20,368 nucleotides of DNA from DATJHM01 sp035493895 (GCA_035493895.1 DATJHM010000331.1:1-20368); one strand, 5' to 3'; shown: positions 1-7,456, counted from the stretch's first letter. Translations and numbers: made by a program. The notes: a model not told the origin generated them from the sequence alone.

Positions 1-560
1 CCCAGGCCGATACAGAATGCACAAACGAGCAAACGGTATACACTGCCCGTCTCGACCGCACGGCTCACATAATAGACGGCCAGCAAAAGGACCAGGATCA
101 GCAGGCTATCGATCGTATTATTGCGCGCTACCACGACACTAATCGGCGTCAGAGCCAGCACCAGAGCTGCGCACAGGCCAGCGGATTGGCCAAAGACGCG
201 AGCCACCAGCAGATAGAGAAGCGCCACCGAAGCAATAGCTGCCAGCGCTTCCGGTAAGAGCAGACTGAAGCCACTGAAGCCCAACAGCTTCGCGCTCGCC
301 GCCTGGATCCAGAAGCCCAGCGGAGGTTTATCGAGCGAGACAAAACCAGCAGAATCATAGGAGACAAAAAAGAAATTGTGCCAGCTCGTCAGCATGCTCT
401 GCACCGCCGCCGCATAATAGGTATTAGCATAGCCTTCTTGATCTAATTGAAAGAGCTCGAAGAATGCAGATACGAGCATGATGACGATAAGAATTACATT
501 TGCGCTGGTCAAACGCCGTGAATGAAGTGGAGTAGAGAGAGATGGGTATACGTTGGACAT
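1..560 (-). CDS. Partial GT39-type membrane glycosyltransferase (N-terminal 186 residues)
   Basis: Reading the minus strand from the ATG at 558-560 gives an open frame that runs off the left edge with no stop, so only the N-terminal 186 residues are visible. The protein closely matches the N-terminal half of the neighbouring gene at 892-3123, including the shared motifs EGYANTYYAAAV, WHNFFF and LDKPPLGFW. By family (GT39/ArnT/PMT-like, GT-C fold) it should be a polytopic membrane enzyme that transfers a sugar from a polyprenyl-phosphate donor. Hydrophobic segments are visible near residues 20-39, 100-125 and 133-170. The first 34 residues are unlike those of the neighbour, so the two proteins differ mainly at the extreme N terminus. 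It has its own AT-rich upstream region with a candidate promoter. The acceptor and the C-terminal half cannot be judged. Confidence 0.85.
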   Translation of the reverse strand, partial: MSNVYPSLSTPLHSRRLTSANVILIVIMLVSAFFELFQLDQEGYANTYYAAAVQSMLTSWHNFFFVSYDSAGFVSLDKPPLGFWIQAASAKLLGFSGFSLLLPEALAAIASVALLYLLVARVFGQSAGLCAALVLALTPISVVVARNNTIDSLLILVLLLAVYYVSRAVETGSVYRLLVCAFCIGL

Positions 561-626
561 AATTCTATGCGCCTCGACATTTCTCCAGAAATATCACATT
601 AAATACTTTTTCGCATTTTACATGCA

Positions 627-655
627 TATATATAGTATATAAATATTTCCAACAA
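627..655 (-). promoter_or_regulatory. Candidate promoter for the partial glycosyltransferase gene
   Basis: On the minus strand TTGTTG (650-655) lies 17 bp from TATATA (627-632), which would start a transcript roughly 60 bases before the ATG at 560. The whole 600-660 stretch is very AT-rich, so a chance match is possible. Confidence 0.35.
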
Positions 656-673
656 GCGGAGATTAAAACGATA

Positions 674-717
674 AATTTCCCCCTGCTCTCGTTTTGAACT
701 AAGAGCAGGGGGAAATT
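674..717 (-). terminator. Perfect 16-bp hairpin, probable terminator of the upstream glycosyltransferase
   Basis: The arms 674-689 and 702-717 are perfectly complementary over 16 bp around a 12-base loop, with a core of CCCCCTGCTCT/AGAGCAGGGGG. Read on the minus strand, the stem is followed by a T-rich stretch (TATCGTTTT). It lies about 175 bases after the stop of the gene ending at 892 and just before the AT-rich promoter region of the next gene. The A/T-tipped stem would also form a hairpin on the plus strand. Confidence 0.65.
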
Positions 718-891
718 CTTTCCTATCGATCGAAGGGCATAACCAATACGGGGAAGAGCGAATCTGGCGAGAAAGAACATTCCCGCAATAGTGTTTCAGT
801 ATCCTCAGGCGGGTCATCAAAGGATGTTGTTCCTACTACCCCCTGAGGGAGAATATACCCACGAAAAACGAACAGGTCAAGTGTTTTTGCA

Positions 892-3123
892 CTACGATGG
901 TTTTTTAGCACAATCGTACAATTGCAGACCAGCGCCCTGGGAGCCGTTTCCTTGCGTAGTAGTTGTCTGCCAGAGGGAAGGCGCGACGACCGAACAGGAG
1001 GTATGCACCCATTGTTCAAGATCGATATTTGCATCGCCTCCATTGCTTACCTGGCCTGAAGCGCCGCTCTGTTGTGAAGGGCCATTGGCTTGATTGGCCG
1101 AGATGTAGAAGAAACGGATCATGCCAGTAGAAACGAGATGAGACAACTCAGTGGGAGTGAGGATACGATCCCAACCCTGATAGCCACCGAGCGTCATCAC
1201 CGGCTTCCCCGTTGCCAGAATCAGCACGCTGGCATAGGTGGCACTCTCAGTAGCAGCAAGATAGGTTGCATGGCCCTGTTGTGCTTGCAGATACTGGACA
1301 AGCTTTGGATCGAGCACATTCCAATGAGCGCCAGCAATGACCATAGAGCCACCGGCACCAAAACCGCCTCCACCGCGTTGCCCCTGAAAGCCATCGGCGG
1401 CTGGTTGTCCGCCTGCGCCCTGCATTCCTCCGGGAAATCCGCCTGCCCCTCCTTGTTGTCTGCCGGGAAATCCGCCTGCCCCTTGCGGCCTACCAGAAGC
1501 GCCTCCGCCTCCTTGTTGTCTGCCGGGAAATCCGCCTGCCCCTCTTTGTTGGCCTCCGCGGGCACCAGCATTTCCTCTCGGACCGCCACCGCCTCCGAAT
1601 CCCATCCCCTGAGAAGGGCCAGCCTGTGGTAGCCAGGCAGCACCATCATTATTTTGCAGAGAAATACCATCCCAGACCAGAGGGGCGAGGAGAAGCAAGA
1701 ACAAGCCAAGGAGCGCAAAGATACGAATAGTTTCCATGCGCAGACGAGGCCACAGGTGTAAGGCGATGAAAATGGCCGCAACCAGAACACTCCCGGCAAT
1801 AACAAGCGGAGTCAGCCACGAAGACCACGTAGTAAAAGACTGTAAAATGGCGGCCTGCCCAAGAGCAGTCACCACAAGAGCGAGAGATAATCCCCACCAG
1901 AACAGACCGGCGCGATGGTACTCACGCCATAAGGCAACCAGGCCAATGCCAACCAGTGCCGCCAGCGGAGGAGCAATCATCACCAGATAATAGAGATGAA
2001 AGAAGCGTGCAAAACTGAAGTAGACCACCACCGTGAGCAACCAGCCTCCCCATAGCAGCAGCGCCACACCCGTGCGTCCGAGCGCTGCACGCCAGCGAAC
2101 CTGCCAGGCAGCACCCAGAAGTCCCAGCAAGGCAAAAGGGAGAAGCCAGCTAATCTGATTGCCGATCCCTTGATTGAACAGGCGCAACGGACCTGGATCG
2201 CCAATATTCGGTGCTGAACCAGGGGCCAGCGTCAGATCAATCGCAATTCCGAATATATGGATTGTTTGCAGATTCGGCGCAAAGAGTTGCAGCACCCGCC
2301 CCAGACCATTGTAGCCCAGGATCAGGCTCAGCTCAGAGTTCGTGCCGCTATCACTGACAAAAGGGCGTAGTGTCGCGGGCGTCAAATCCACCGCCACCGC
2401 CCAACACAACGAAATCACCAGCAACAGCAGGCCAGCCAGCGCCAGATGCCAGAAACGGGTACGCCAGCGGATCGGGGCCCCGAGCAGATACGCCAATGCA
2501 CAGGCTGGCACAATCAGGTAGGCCTGCAACATCTTGATATTGAAACCCAGGCCGATACAGAGCGCACACCAGAGTAACCAGCTGATGCGGCCCGACTCGG
2601 CCGCCCGGCTCACACAATAGACAGCCAGCAAGAGGACCAGGATCAGCTGGCTATCGATCGTATTATTGCGTGCCACCACCATACTGATCGGCGTCAATGC
2701 CAGCACCAGGGCTGCGCACAGGCCAGCCGGTCGGCCAAAGGCGCGAGCCACCAGCAGATAGAGGAGCGCCACCGAAGCAATAGCAGCCAGCGCTTCCGGT
2801 AAAAGCAGACTGAAGCCACTGAAGCCCAACAACTTCGCGCTCGCTGCCTGGATCCAGAAGCCCAGTGGAGGTTTATCGAGCGTCACAAAACCGGCGGAAT
2901 CATAGGAGACAAAGAAGAAATTGTGCCAGCTCGTCAGCATACTCTGTACTGCGGCTGCATAATAGGTATTAGCATAGCCTTCTTGATTTAATTGAAATAA
3001 CTCAAGAAATGCTGATATCAGCAAAATACCAGCCAGAGCAATACGCCACCAGGGGAATTTCAAGGACCGCTGAGTCTGTTCTGTATATAGAGAAGAAACT
3101 GGCGAAACAAGCGTTTCAGACAT
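892..3123 (-). CDS. GT39/ArnT-like membrane glycosyltransferase with Gly-rich segment (743 aa)
   Basis: This is a complete polytopic membrane protein of the GT-C superfamily (dolichyl/undecaprenyl-phosphate-mannose or arabinose transferase-like). The family transfers sugars from polyprenyl-phosphate donors to lipids or proteins on the outer face of the membrane; the real substrate is unknown. About ten hydrophobic segments lie between residues 26 and 484, starting with one at 26-45. Residues 46-90 hold the conserved loop EGYANTYYAAAV...LDKPPLGFW. Residues 505-592 are a low-complexity Gly/Gln/Arg stretch with repeated GAGGFPGRQQGG units. It is followed by a folded-looking soluble C-terminal domain (about 593-743, with VMTLGGYQGWDR) ending LYDCAKKPS. 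The ATG at 3121-3123 is the first in frame with the conserved N terminus, but only a weak purine-rich ribosome site precedes it. The gene is paralogous to the partial gene at 1-560. Confidence 0.9.
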   Translation of the reverse strand: MSETLVSPVSSLYTEQTQRSLKFPWWRIALAGILLISAFLELFQLNQEGYANTYYAAAVQSMLTSWHNFFFVSYDSAGFVTLDKPPLGFWIQAASAKLLGFSGFSLLLPEALAAIASVALLYLLVARAFGRPAGLCAALVLALTPISMVVARNNTIDSQLILVLLLAVYCVSRAAESGRISWLLWCALCIGLGFNIKMLQAYLIVPACALAYLLGAPIRWRTRFWHLALAGLLLLVISLCWAVAVDLTPATLRPFVSDSGTNSELSLILGYNGLGRVLQLFAPNLQTIHIFGIAIDLTLAPGSAPNIGDPGPLRLFNQGIGNQISWLLPFALLGLLGAAWQVRWRAALGRTGVALLLWGGWLLTVVVYFSFARFFHLYYLVMIAPPLAALVGIGLVALWREYHRAGLFWWGLSLALVVTALGQAAILQSFTTWSSWLTPLVIAGSVLVAAIFIALHLWPRLRMETIRIFALLGLFLLLLAPLVWDGISLQNNDGAAWLPQAGPSQGMGFGGGGGPRGNAGARGGQQRGAGGFPGRQQGGGGASGRPQGAGGFPGRQQGGAGGFPGGMQGAGGQPAADGFQGQRGGGGFGAGGSMVIAGAHWNVLDPKLVQYLQAQQGHATYLAATESATYASVLILATGKPVMTLGGYQGWDRILTPTELSHLVSTGMIRFFYISANQANGPSQQSGASGQVSNGGDANIDLEQWVHTSCSVVAPSLWQTTTTQGNGSQGAGLQLYDCAKKPS
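1430..1543 (-). repeat. In-frame tandem repeat within the Gly-rich segment
   Basis: A 36-base segment is identical at 1448-1483 and 1508-1543, a period of 60 bp (20 codons). A third partial copy lies at 1430-1450. It encodes GAGGFPGRQQGG twice (residues 528-539 and 548-559) and a variant GAGGFPGGMQGAGG next to it. Exact identity at the DNA level points to recent slippage or unequal recombination. Confidence 0.85.
2549..3018 (-). repeat. Direct paralogous repeat of the segment at 1-470
   Basis: Positions 1 to about 470 align without gaps to 2549 to about 3018 (offset 2548), with only scattered substitutions. Past this point, toward the start codons and upstream, the two copies no longer align. 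At protein level about 136 of 152 residues match by hand count from the ELFQL motif onward. This is a tandem gene duplication. Confidence 0.85.
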
Positions 3124-3252
3124 AAATTTCTATATCCCGTCTTACAAGATTACAGTAATATCAACCAGATTGTATTTTTATTTCCATCTAGCAGCTAAGG
3201 TTAACATTGAGACCTAAAAAAAGCGTGAAGTTTTTTCAAAGAAGCACAAAAA

Positions 3253-3275
3253 GATTGTAAAATCTCAGTACAATC
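3253..3275. promoter_or_regulatory. Inverted repeat GATTGTA-N9-TACAATC between divergent genes
   Basis: The 7-bp arms at 3253-3259 and 3269-3275 are perfectly complementary. The site sits in the 226-bp region between the divergent glycosyltransferase (start 3123) and msrA (start 3350), which suits an operator. No regulator is assigned. Confidence 0.4.
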
Positions 3276-3281
3276 CTGATC

Positions 3282-3311
3282 TTGCCGGTGAGAGAGTCGA
3301 CATGGTACAGT
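3282..3311 (+). promoter_or_regulatory. Candidate msrA promoter
   Basis: TTGCCG (3282-3287) and TACAGT (3306-3311) are separated by 18 bp, and the start codon of msrA follows about 38 bases later. Each hexamer matches four of six consensus positions, so this is only a plausible site. Confidence 0.3.
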
Positions 3312-3349
3312 GATTGAACAAATGCAATAACAAAGAAAGGGAAAAAGAT

Positions 3350-3889
3350 ATGGCTCAGCTTGAGACCGCGACACTGGCCGGGGGATGTTTCTGGTGCACA
3401 GAGGCAACATTACAAAAGCTGCGTGGCGTTCACGCGATCATCCCGGGCTACGCCGCCTCCAAAGTCGAGAATCCTTCTTATGAAGCGGTTTGCACTGGGC
3501 GTACCGGGGCAGCAGAGGCGATTCAGATCACCTTTGATCCGTCCGTTATTTCTTATGAAAAATTGCTGGAGATCTTCTGGCACATTCACGACCCTACCAC
3601 ACTGAACCGGCAGGGAAATGACGTTGGCACGCAGTATCGTTCGGGTATCTATTACCAGAACGAAGAACAAAAGCAGACTGCGCTCGCCTCAAAAGCAGCG
3701 TTAGAAAAATCGGGGAGCTACAAAGATCCGGTAGTGACCGAAATTGTCCCTTTTACCAATTTTTATCCGGCTGAAGACTACCACAAAAATTACTATGAGC
3801 GGAACCGATTCCAGCCCTATTGTATGTTTGTGATCGATCCGAAAGTACGGAAAGTGCTGAAAGAATATCAGAAAGAGATAGAAGCGTAA
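3350..3889 (+). CDS. msrA: Peptide methionine sulfoxide reductase MsrA (179 aa)
   Basis: MsrA reduces methionine-S-sulfoxide in proteins and free methionine in the cytoplasm, with thioredoxin as the usual electron donor. The signature GGCFWCTE is at residues 11-18 with the nucleophilic Cys13. The second core motif is NPSYEAVCTGRTGAAEA, keeping the acidic residue E56, although the usual GHAE is GAAE here and the usual GYAGG is GYAAS (33-37). Residues 138-149 carry FYPAEDYHKNYY, and Cys158 in PYC is placed to act as the resolving cysteine. Length is normal for a single-domain MsrA. I start at ATG 3350 because AAAGAAAGGG precedes it; an in-frame TTG at 3314 would add 12 unconserved residues. The gene is monocistronic, with its own upstream region and a terminator after it. 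Confidence 0.95.
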   Translation: MAQLETATLAGGCFWCTEATLQKLRGVHAIIPGYAASKVENPSYEAVCTGRTGAAEAIQITFDPSVISYEKLLEIFWHIHDPTTLNRQGNDVGTQYRSGIYYQNEEQKQTALASKAALEKSGSYKDPVVTEIVPFTNFYPAEDYHKNYYERNRFQPYCMFVIDPKVRKVLKEYQKEIEA

Positions 3890-4193
3890 CAGATCGCTTC
3901 CACAAACACGCCAGTGCCCTGGTATCGTCGCAAAGAGTGCCAGGGCATTTCTCTTCTCTTTGCGAGATCAAAAATCAAGCGAGCATACATCCGCAATACA
4001 AGCCAATCGATAGAGCCTCCCCTCCTGAAGCTGAGCAAGCCTGTCCGAGAAAATCTGTCACTTTTCGATGGTAAAGACGTGCTATTTCTTAGACCATCTT
4101 CAGCGCGGCAAAATTCGTGACATCGTGAGAGATGGAGTTCACAATCGCGAGCAACAATGAGAGACAAGATAAAAAAGATTGTAGGAGGATCAC
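3890..4193 (+). other. Intergenic region between msrA and the NADH dehydrogenase gene
   Basis: This 304-bp stretch contains the msrA terminator (3913-3957) and, at its right end, a strong ribosome binding site AGGAGG (4183-4188) six bases before the next ATG. Short overlapping reading frames here have no protein-like features. No convincing promoter hexamers stand out. Confidence 0.5.
3913..3957 (+). terminator. Rho-independent terminator of msrA
   Basis: A GC-rich stem (TGCCCTGG 3915-3922 with CCAGGGCA 3940-3947, extendable by two weaker pairs) is followed by a pyrimidine-rich tract TTTCTCTTCTCTTT. It starts 24 bases after the msrA stop. Confidence 0.75.
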
Positions 4194-5618
4194 ATGCGAA
4201 AGTCATTCGTATTTGTAGTATCTCTATTGATAGGCATCATTCTCCTGGGAAAGAAGATGAAATCATATCTCGTGGACAGGCACCGCTTAGAGCATGAAAG
4301 CGAGAGTGAAGAGTCCTATCGCAATGCAGGCACGCGTATACTCATCCTGGGAGCCGGATTTGGAGGGCTGGCAACGGCGCTCCAACTGGATCAGCAGCTC
4401 AAGCACAGCGAGGACCTCAGTATCCTGGTGACGGATCGCAACAACGATCTGCTCTTCACCCCTTTGCTATGGACCGTGGCAAACGGGCGAGCGAACCCGA
4501 ACAACGTCGTCGTCCCTATCCGGGACTTTCAAAAGGGCAGGCAGTTTCACGTCTTGCATGCTGAAATTGAGAGCATCGATCTGGATAAGAAAGAAGTACT
4601 CACCTCCGCCGATGTGCGTCCATACGATGTTCTTGTTATCGCCCTGGGCAGTCATACCGCGCTACCAGACCTTCCCGGTGTGCACCAATATGCCGTCCCG
4701 TTCCACACGCCATCCGACGCCCTGCAACTGCGCAACCATCTTATCGATGCGATCGAGGCAGCGCACCAGACTGACGATCCGCAGGAGCGGCAGGCGTGGC
4801 TCACGTTCGTGATCGGCGGTGCGGGCGATACTGGAATCGAGCTGGCTGCGATTATTCATGACTATATCACCACGGCACTCTTTGGAGAATATCCGTGGCT
4901 GGCCGATGCCTCCATTCGCGTCGTCCTCATCGGGCGCGCCGAGCGAGTTCTCCCCATGAGCGAGCCCACCACCTCCCGTATGGTTCGTGAGGCCCTGGAG
5001 AAGGGGGGAATCGAAGTATTAACCGGACGGTCTATCAAGGGAGTGACAGAAACGACCGTGGAGACCAGCGCAGAGACTATTTCCGCACGCACGCTCTTCT
5101 GGGCAGCAGGCACGACAGCCCCCGATATCGTCCGAGAATTGCCAGTGCAGCATGCGCGCAACGGCGCAATCATCATCGACGATCATCTCCGTATTCCCGA
5201 ATATCCAGACGTCTACGTCATCGGTGACTCAGCCTGGGCATATGACTCGAGCACAGGCAATCCAGTACCAGCAACAGCGCAGGCAGCCGGGCAACAGGGA
5301 AAATACGTGGCAAAAACGATTGCCGCAAAATATATGAACCAGCCCACCGTGCCCTATCGCTATACCACCCTTGGGCACCTTGCCCTGCTTGGTCGTTATA
5401 CAGGCGTTGCTGAGGTTGGCACGTTTGCATTTGGAGGACTGGCCGCCTGGATTTCCTGGCACCTGGTATACCTGCAACGCAACCCCTCCTGGCCGAAGAG
5501 GATACGGCTGGTAACGGACTGGTTCCTCTCGGGCCTTCTTGGACGTGAGGCGGGCCAATTGCGCCTGGGGAACGAGGAGCCGAAGAGAAGAAGAGTCCTC
5601 TCCCCGCCTCAGCCATAG
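4194..5618 (+). CDS. Type II NADH dehydrogenase-like FAD flavoprotein (474 aa)
   Basis: The protein belongs to the two-dinucleotide-fold flavoproteins, most like NDH-2, which passes electrons from NADH through FAD to quinone without pumping protons. The FAD site GAGFGGLA is at residues 53-60. The NADH site is GGAGDTGIELA at 208-218, a variant of the usual GGGxTGxE. The second FAD motif VIGD is at 342-345, followed by PATAQAAGQQG. The C-terminal region AAWISWHLVYL...DWFLSGLLG (417-450) is amphipathic and matches the membrane-binding end of NDH-2. Unusually, a hydrophobic stretch (residues 5-19) precedes the first fold and could be an extra membrane anchor. The start is well supported by AGGAGG six bases upstream. 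The electron acceptor is inferred, and a related role such as sulfide:quinone oxidoreductase is less likely because its catalytic cysteines are not seen. Confidence 0.85.
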   Translation: MRKSFVFVVSLLIGIILLGKKMKSYLVDRHRLEHESESEESYRNAGTRILILGAGFGGLATALQLDQQLKHSEDLSILVTDRNNDLLFTPLLWTVANGRANPNNVVVPIRDFQKGRQFHVLHAEIESIDLDKKEVLTSADVRPYDVLVIALGSHTALPDLPGVHQYAVPFHTPSDALQLRNHLIDAIEAAHQTDDPQERQAWLTFVIGGAGDTGIELAAIIHDYITTALFGEYPWLADASIRVVLIGRAERVLPMSEPTTSRMVREALEKGGIEVLTGRSIKGVTETTVETSAETISARTLFWAAGTTAPDIVRELPVQHARNGAIIIDDHLRIPEYPDVYVIGDSAWAYDSSTGNPVPATAQAAGQQGKYVAKTIAAKYMNQPTVPYRYTTLGHLALLGRYTGVAEVGTFAFGGLAAWISWHLVYLQRNPSWPKRIRLVTDWFLSGLLGREAGQLRLGNEEPKRRRVLSPPQP

Positions 5619-5633
5619 AGAGATATGGCTGAG
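5608..5633. terminator. Perfect 10-bp hairpin between converging genes
   Basis: The arms CTCAGCCATA (5608-5617) and TATGGCTGAG (5624-5633) pair perfectly around a 6-base loop. The left arm contains most of the TAG stop of the flavoprotein gene (5616-5618). Neither strand has a clear T-run after the stem, so termination is plausible only from its position between convergent genes. Confidence 0.5.
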
Positions 5634-5645
5634 ACAAACAGCGGC

Positions 5646-6041
5646 TCATGCCATAATAGAGAGCATCTCCGGCTTCACCTCATAGAGCAATGGCTGGCCG
5701 GTCACGAAGCGCTGCACCTCATCCACCACCATCTGTCCCTGCAAAAACAGAGTTTCGGTAGTGAGTGCAGCGATATGTGGAGAGAGCAGAACATTGGGAA
5801 GCGAACGCAATGGGCTGGCTAATGGCAGAGGTTCCTGATGAAAGACATCCAGGGCCGCGATGAAACGGCCAGTTGCCAGCTCGCGTAGGAGAGCCTCTTC
5901 ATCCACCAGTCCAGCGCGTGCGGTATTGAGGAAAATCGTCCCATCGCGCAGCTTTGCGAGAAGCTGCGCTCCAATCATGCCCCTTGTCGCAGGGATCAAT
6001 GGAGTATGGAGAGATACAAAGCAAACTACCGTATTATTGCC
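5646..6041 (-). pseudogene. 5'-truncated D-2-hydroxyacid dehydrogenase remnant
   Basis: The frame encodes only the later part of a D-isomer-specific 2-hydroxyacid dehydrogenase (phosphoglycerate dehydrogenase family, normally about 310-340 residues). Similarity begins at FVSLHTPLIPATRGMIG and continues through NTARAGLVDEEAL, ALDVFHQEPL and SPHIAAL to the stop at 5646. The catalytic Arg, Glu and His of this half are all kept. Upstream there is no start codon until an in-frame stop at 6063-6065, and no substrate-binding domain or GxGxxG nucleotide motif is seen. An ATG at 5999 could give a 117-residue product, but it would lack the NAD site. I read it as a deletion remnant whose 5' end was lost next to the ABC operon promoter. 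Confidence 0.8.
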
Positions 6042-6062
6042 GATGATAGATACATAAATATG

Positions 6063-6255
6063 TTACAATAATCTCTGTAAAGACCAGTTTAATTGCATGG
6101 ATGCACTGGCATTTCATGGCAACGCGGAGCGTGTTTGTAAGCTATTGTAATTAACGGACCCAGGCGACCCAGGTTAACCCGCAATCATTACACACTAATT
6201 TCTCCACGTCACCACTATTTTTTAGAGATTATCTACCCTGGGTTCTTGATCTCTA
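6063..6255 (+). promoter_or_regulatory. Upstream regulatory region of the sugar ABC operon
   Basis: Several ordered short repeats precede the binding-protein gene. TTGTAA occurs at 6135-6140 and 6145-6150, exactly 10 bp apart, with TTACAA at 6063-6068. ACCCAGG occurs at 6158-6164 and 6167-6173, and CCTGGGT (its inverse) at 6237-6243. TAGAGAT (6223-6229) and ATCTCTA (6249-6255) form a dyad. These suggest operator sites for a sugar-responsive regulator, but I could not assign promoter hexamers or a regulator gene. Confidence 0.35.
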
Positions 6256-6307
6256 TATAGAACAAGGACGTTGCGATACAACACAGTACCATTACCCAAA
6301 GGAGAAT

Positions 6308-7453
6308 ATGGTGTTAAGACTCACAGATGTAAGCCCATATTTAAAGCAACAGAGCTTTTCCAGCAACAATCCCCTTCTGAAGTACGCAGGTGTACTTGTA
6401 GTCCTGATGTTAAGCCTCCCGCTGCTGGCGGCATGTGGAGGAAGTCAGGCGAGCACAGGCGGCACATCAAGCGCCAGCAAAGGACCATTCACCATCGGCG
6501 TATCCAATGGCTTTGTGGATAGCGAATGGCGCACCCAGATGATCCAGGATTTGCAGGATGCGAACGCGCAATACGAGAAACAGGGACTGACGAAAAACCT
6601 CATCGTTGAGAATGCCGATGTGGATGCGCAGGGGCAGATCCAGCAAATCCGTAACCTGATCAATCGCGGAGTAAATGCGATTATCGTCGACCCCAACTCC
6701 CAGACAGCGCTCAACTCCGTCATCCAGCAAGCGAAAAGCGCAGGAATTGTCGTCATTGCCGTTGACCAGGAAGTCACCTCACCCGCGGCAACCAATGTCG
6801 TCATCAACCAGGCCGACTGGGCGACCATGAGTGCCGAGTGGCTGGCAAAGCAGCTCAATGGCAAGGGAAACATCGTCGCCGTGAATGGTACAGCCGGAGC
6901 GCCCGCCAACGACATGCGTTGGAATGCAGCTAAAACGGTCTTCAGCAAATATCCCAACATCAAGATCCTGAACAACATCAACGCGAACTGGGATCAGGCC
7001 ACCGGTCAGCAAATGATGGCCAGCGAGCTTGCATCGCAGCCAAACATCGATGCGATCTGGTCTCAAGACGGCATGGCTCAGGGAGTTTTGCGCGCTGTGA
7101 TGGCAGCTAACCCCAGCAAATTCCCGATCATGACAGGCGAGGCGCGTACGGGATACCTGCAATTGTGGCAACAGGCAAAGCAGGCTCATCCGAACTTCAC
7201 CTCCTATGGCGTCATCAATCCGCCAGGCTCCGCAGTCAGTGGTTTGCGCATTGCTCTACAAATGCTTCAGGGCAAGACTTTGAAATCGGGAGAGCTGAAA
7301 GGCAGCGCGAACAACACCATCTATGTGCCCATCCCAGGCTTCGTCGATCAAAGTAATTTCACACAGCAATACAATCAATACAAAAGTAAACCAGCTGAAT
7401 ATAGTCTTGATGGAAGCATCTCAGATAGTGATGCACAGGCGCTCTTCAACTAA
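6308..7453 (+). CDS. Sugar ABC transporter substrate-binding lipoprotein (381 aa)
   Basis: This is a periplasmic-binding-protein type 1 (ribose/xylose/AI-2-like) receptor that captures a sugar outside the membrane and delivers it to the permeases encoded downstream. The N terminus has a hydrophobic stretch (residues 28-42) ending in the lipobox LAAC, so Cys43 should be lipid-modified and the protein tethered to the cell surface. The mature fold starts near GPFTIGVSNGFVDSEW (about residue 58). INRGVNAIIVDPNS and IVVIAVDQEV follow, typical of this family, with SQDGMAQGVLRAV in the second lobe. GGAG lies four bases before the ATG, a slightly short spacing; a GTG start one codon later is an alternative. 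It is the first gene of a four-gene operon. The exact sugar cannot be read from sequence. Confidence 0.92.
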   Translation: MVLRLTDVSPYLKQQSFSSNNPLLKYAGVLVVLMLSLPLLAACGGSQASTGGTSSASKGPFTIGVSNGFVDSEWRTQMIQDLQDANAQYEKQGLTKNLIVENADVDAQGQIQQIRNLINRGVNAIIVDPNSQTALNSVIQQAKSAGIVVIAVDQEVTSPAATNVVINQADWATMSAEWLAKQLNGKGNIVAVNGTAGAPANDMRWNAAKTVFSKYPNIKILNNINANWDQATGQQMMASELASQPNIDAIWSQDGMAQGVLRAVMAANPSKFPIMTGEARTGYLQLWQQAKQAHPNFTSYGVINPPGSAVSGLRIALQMLQGKTLKSGELKGSANNTIYVPIPGFVDQSNFTQQYNQYKSKPAEYSLDGSISDSDAQALFN

Positions 7454-7456
7454 ATT

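Larger units (their letters stand above)
561..891. other. Intergenic spacer between the two glycosyltransferase genes
   Basis: This 331-bp spacer holds a perfect hairpin (674-717) and an AT-rich candidate promoter on the minus strand. Between 718 and 891 I see no credible gene. A minus-strand frame ending at 723 exists but is mostly an out-of-frame reading of the upstream glycosyltransferase. Confidence 0.6.

Noticed and set aside
723..1043. Minus-strand frame of 106 codons ending just before the 674-717 hairpin
   Set aside because: Half of it is an out-of-frame reading of the glycosyltransferase, whose own C terminus looks complete. No ribosome site or conserved motif supports it.
1430..1543. 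Possible CRISPR-like array
   Set aside because: The repeats have a 60-bp period but lie in frame within a Gly-rich coding segment, with no unique spacers and no cas genes nearby.
1221..1805. Long minus-strand and plus-strand frames (up to 194 codons) over the Gly-rich region
   Set aside because: They are frame shadows caused by the low-complexity GC-rich repeat; the GT39 frame has the conserved membrane and C-terminal sequence.
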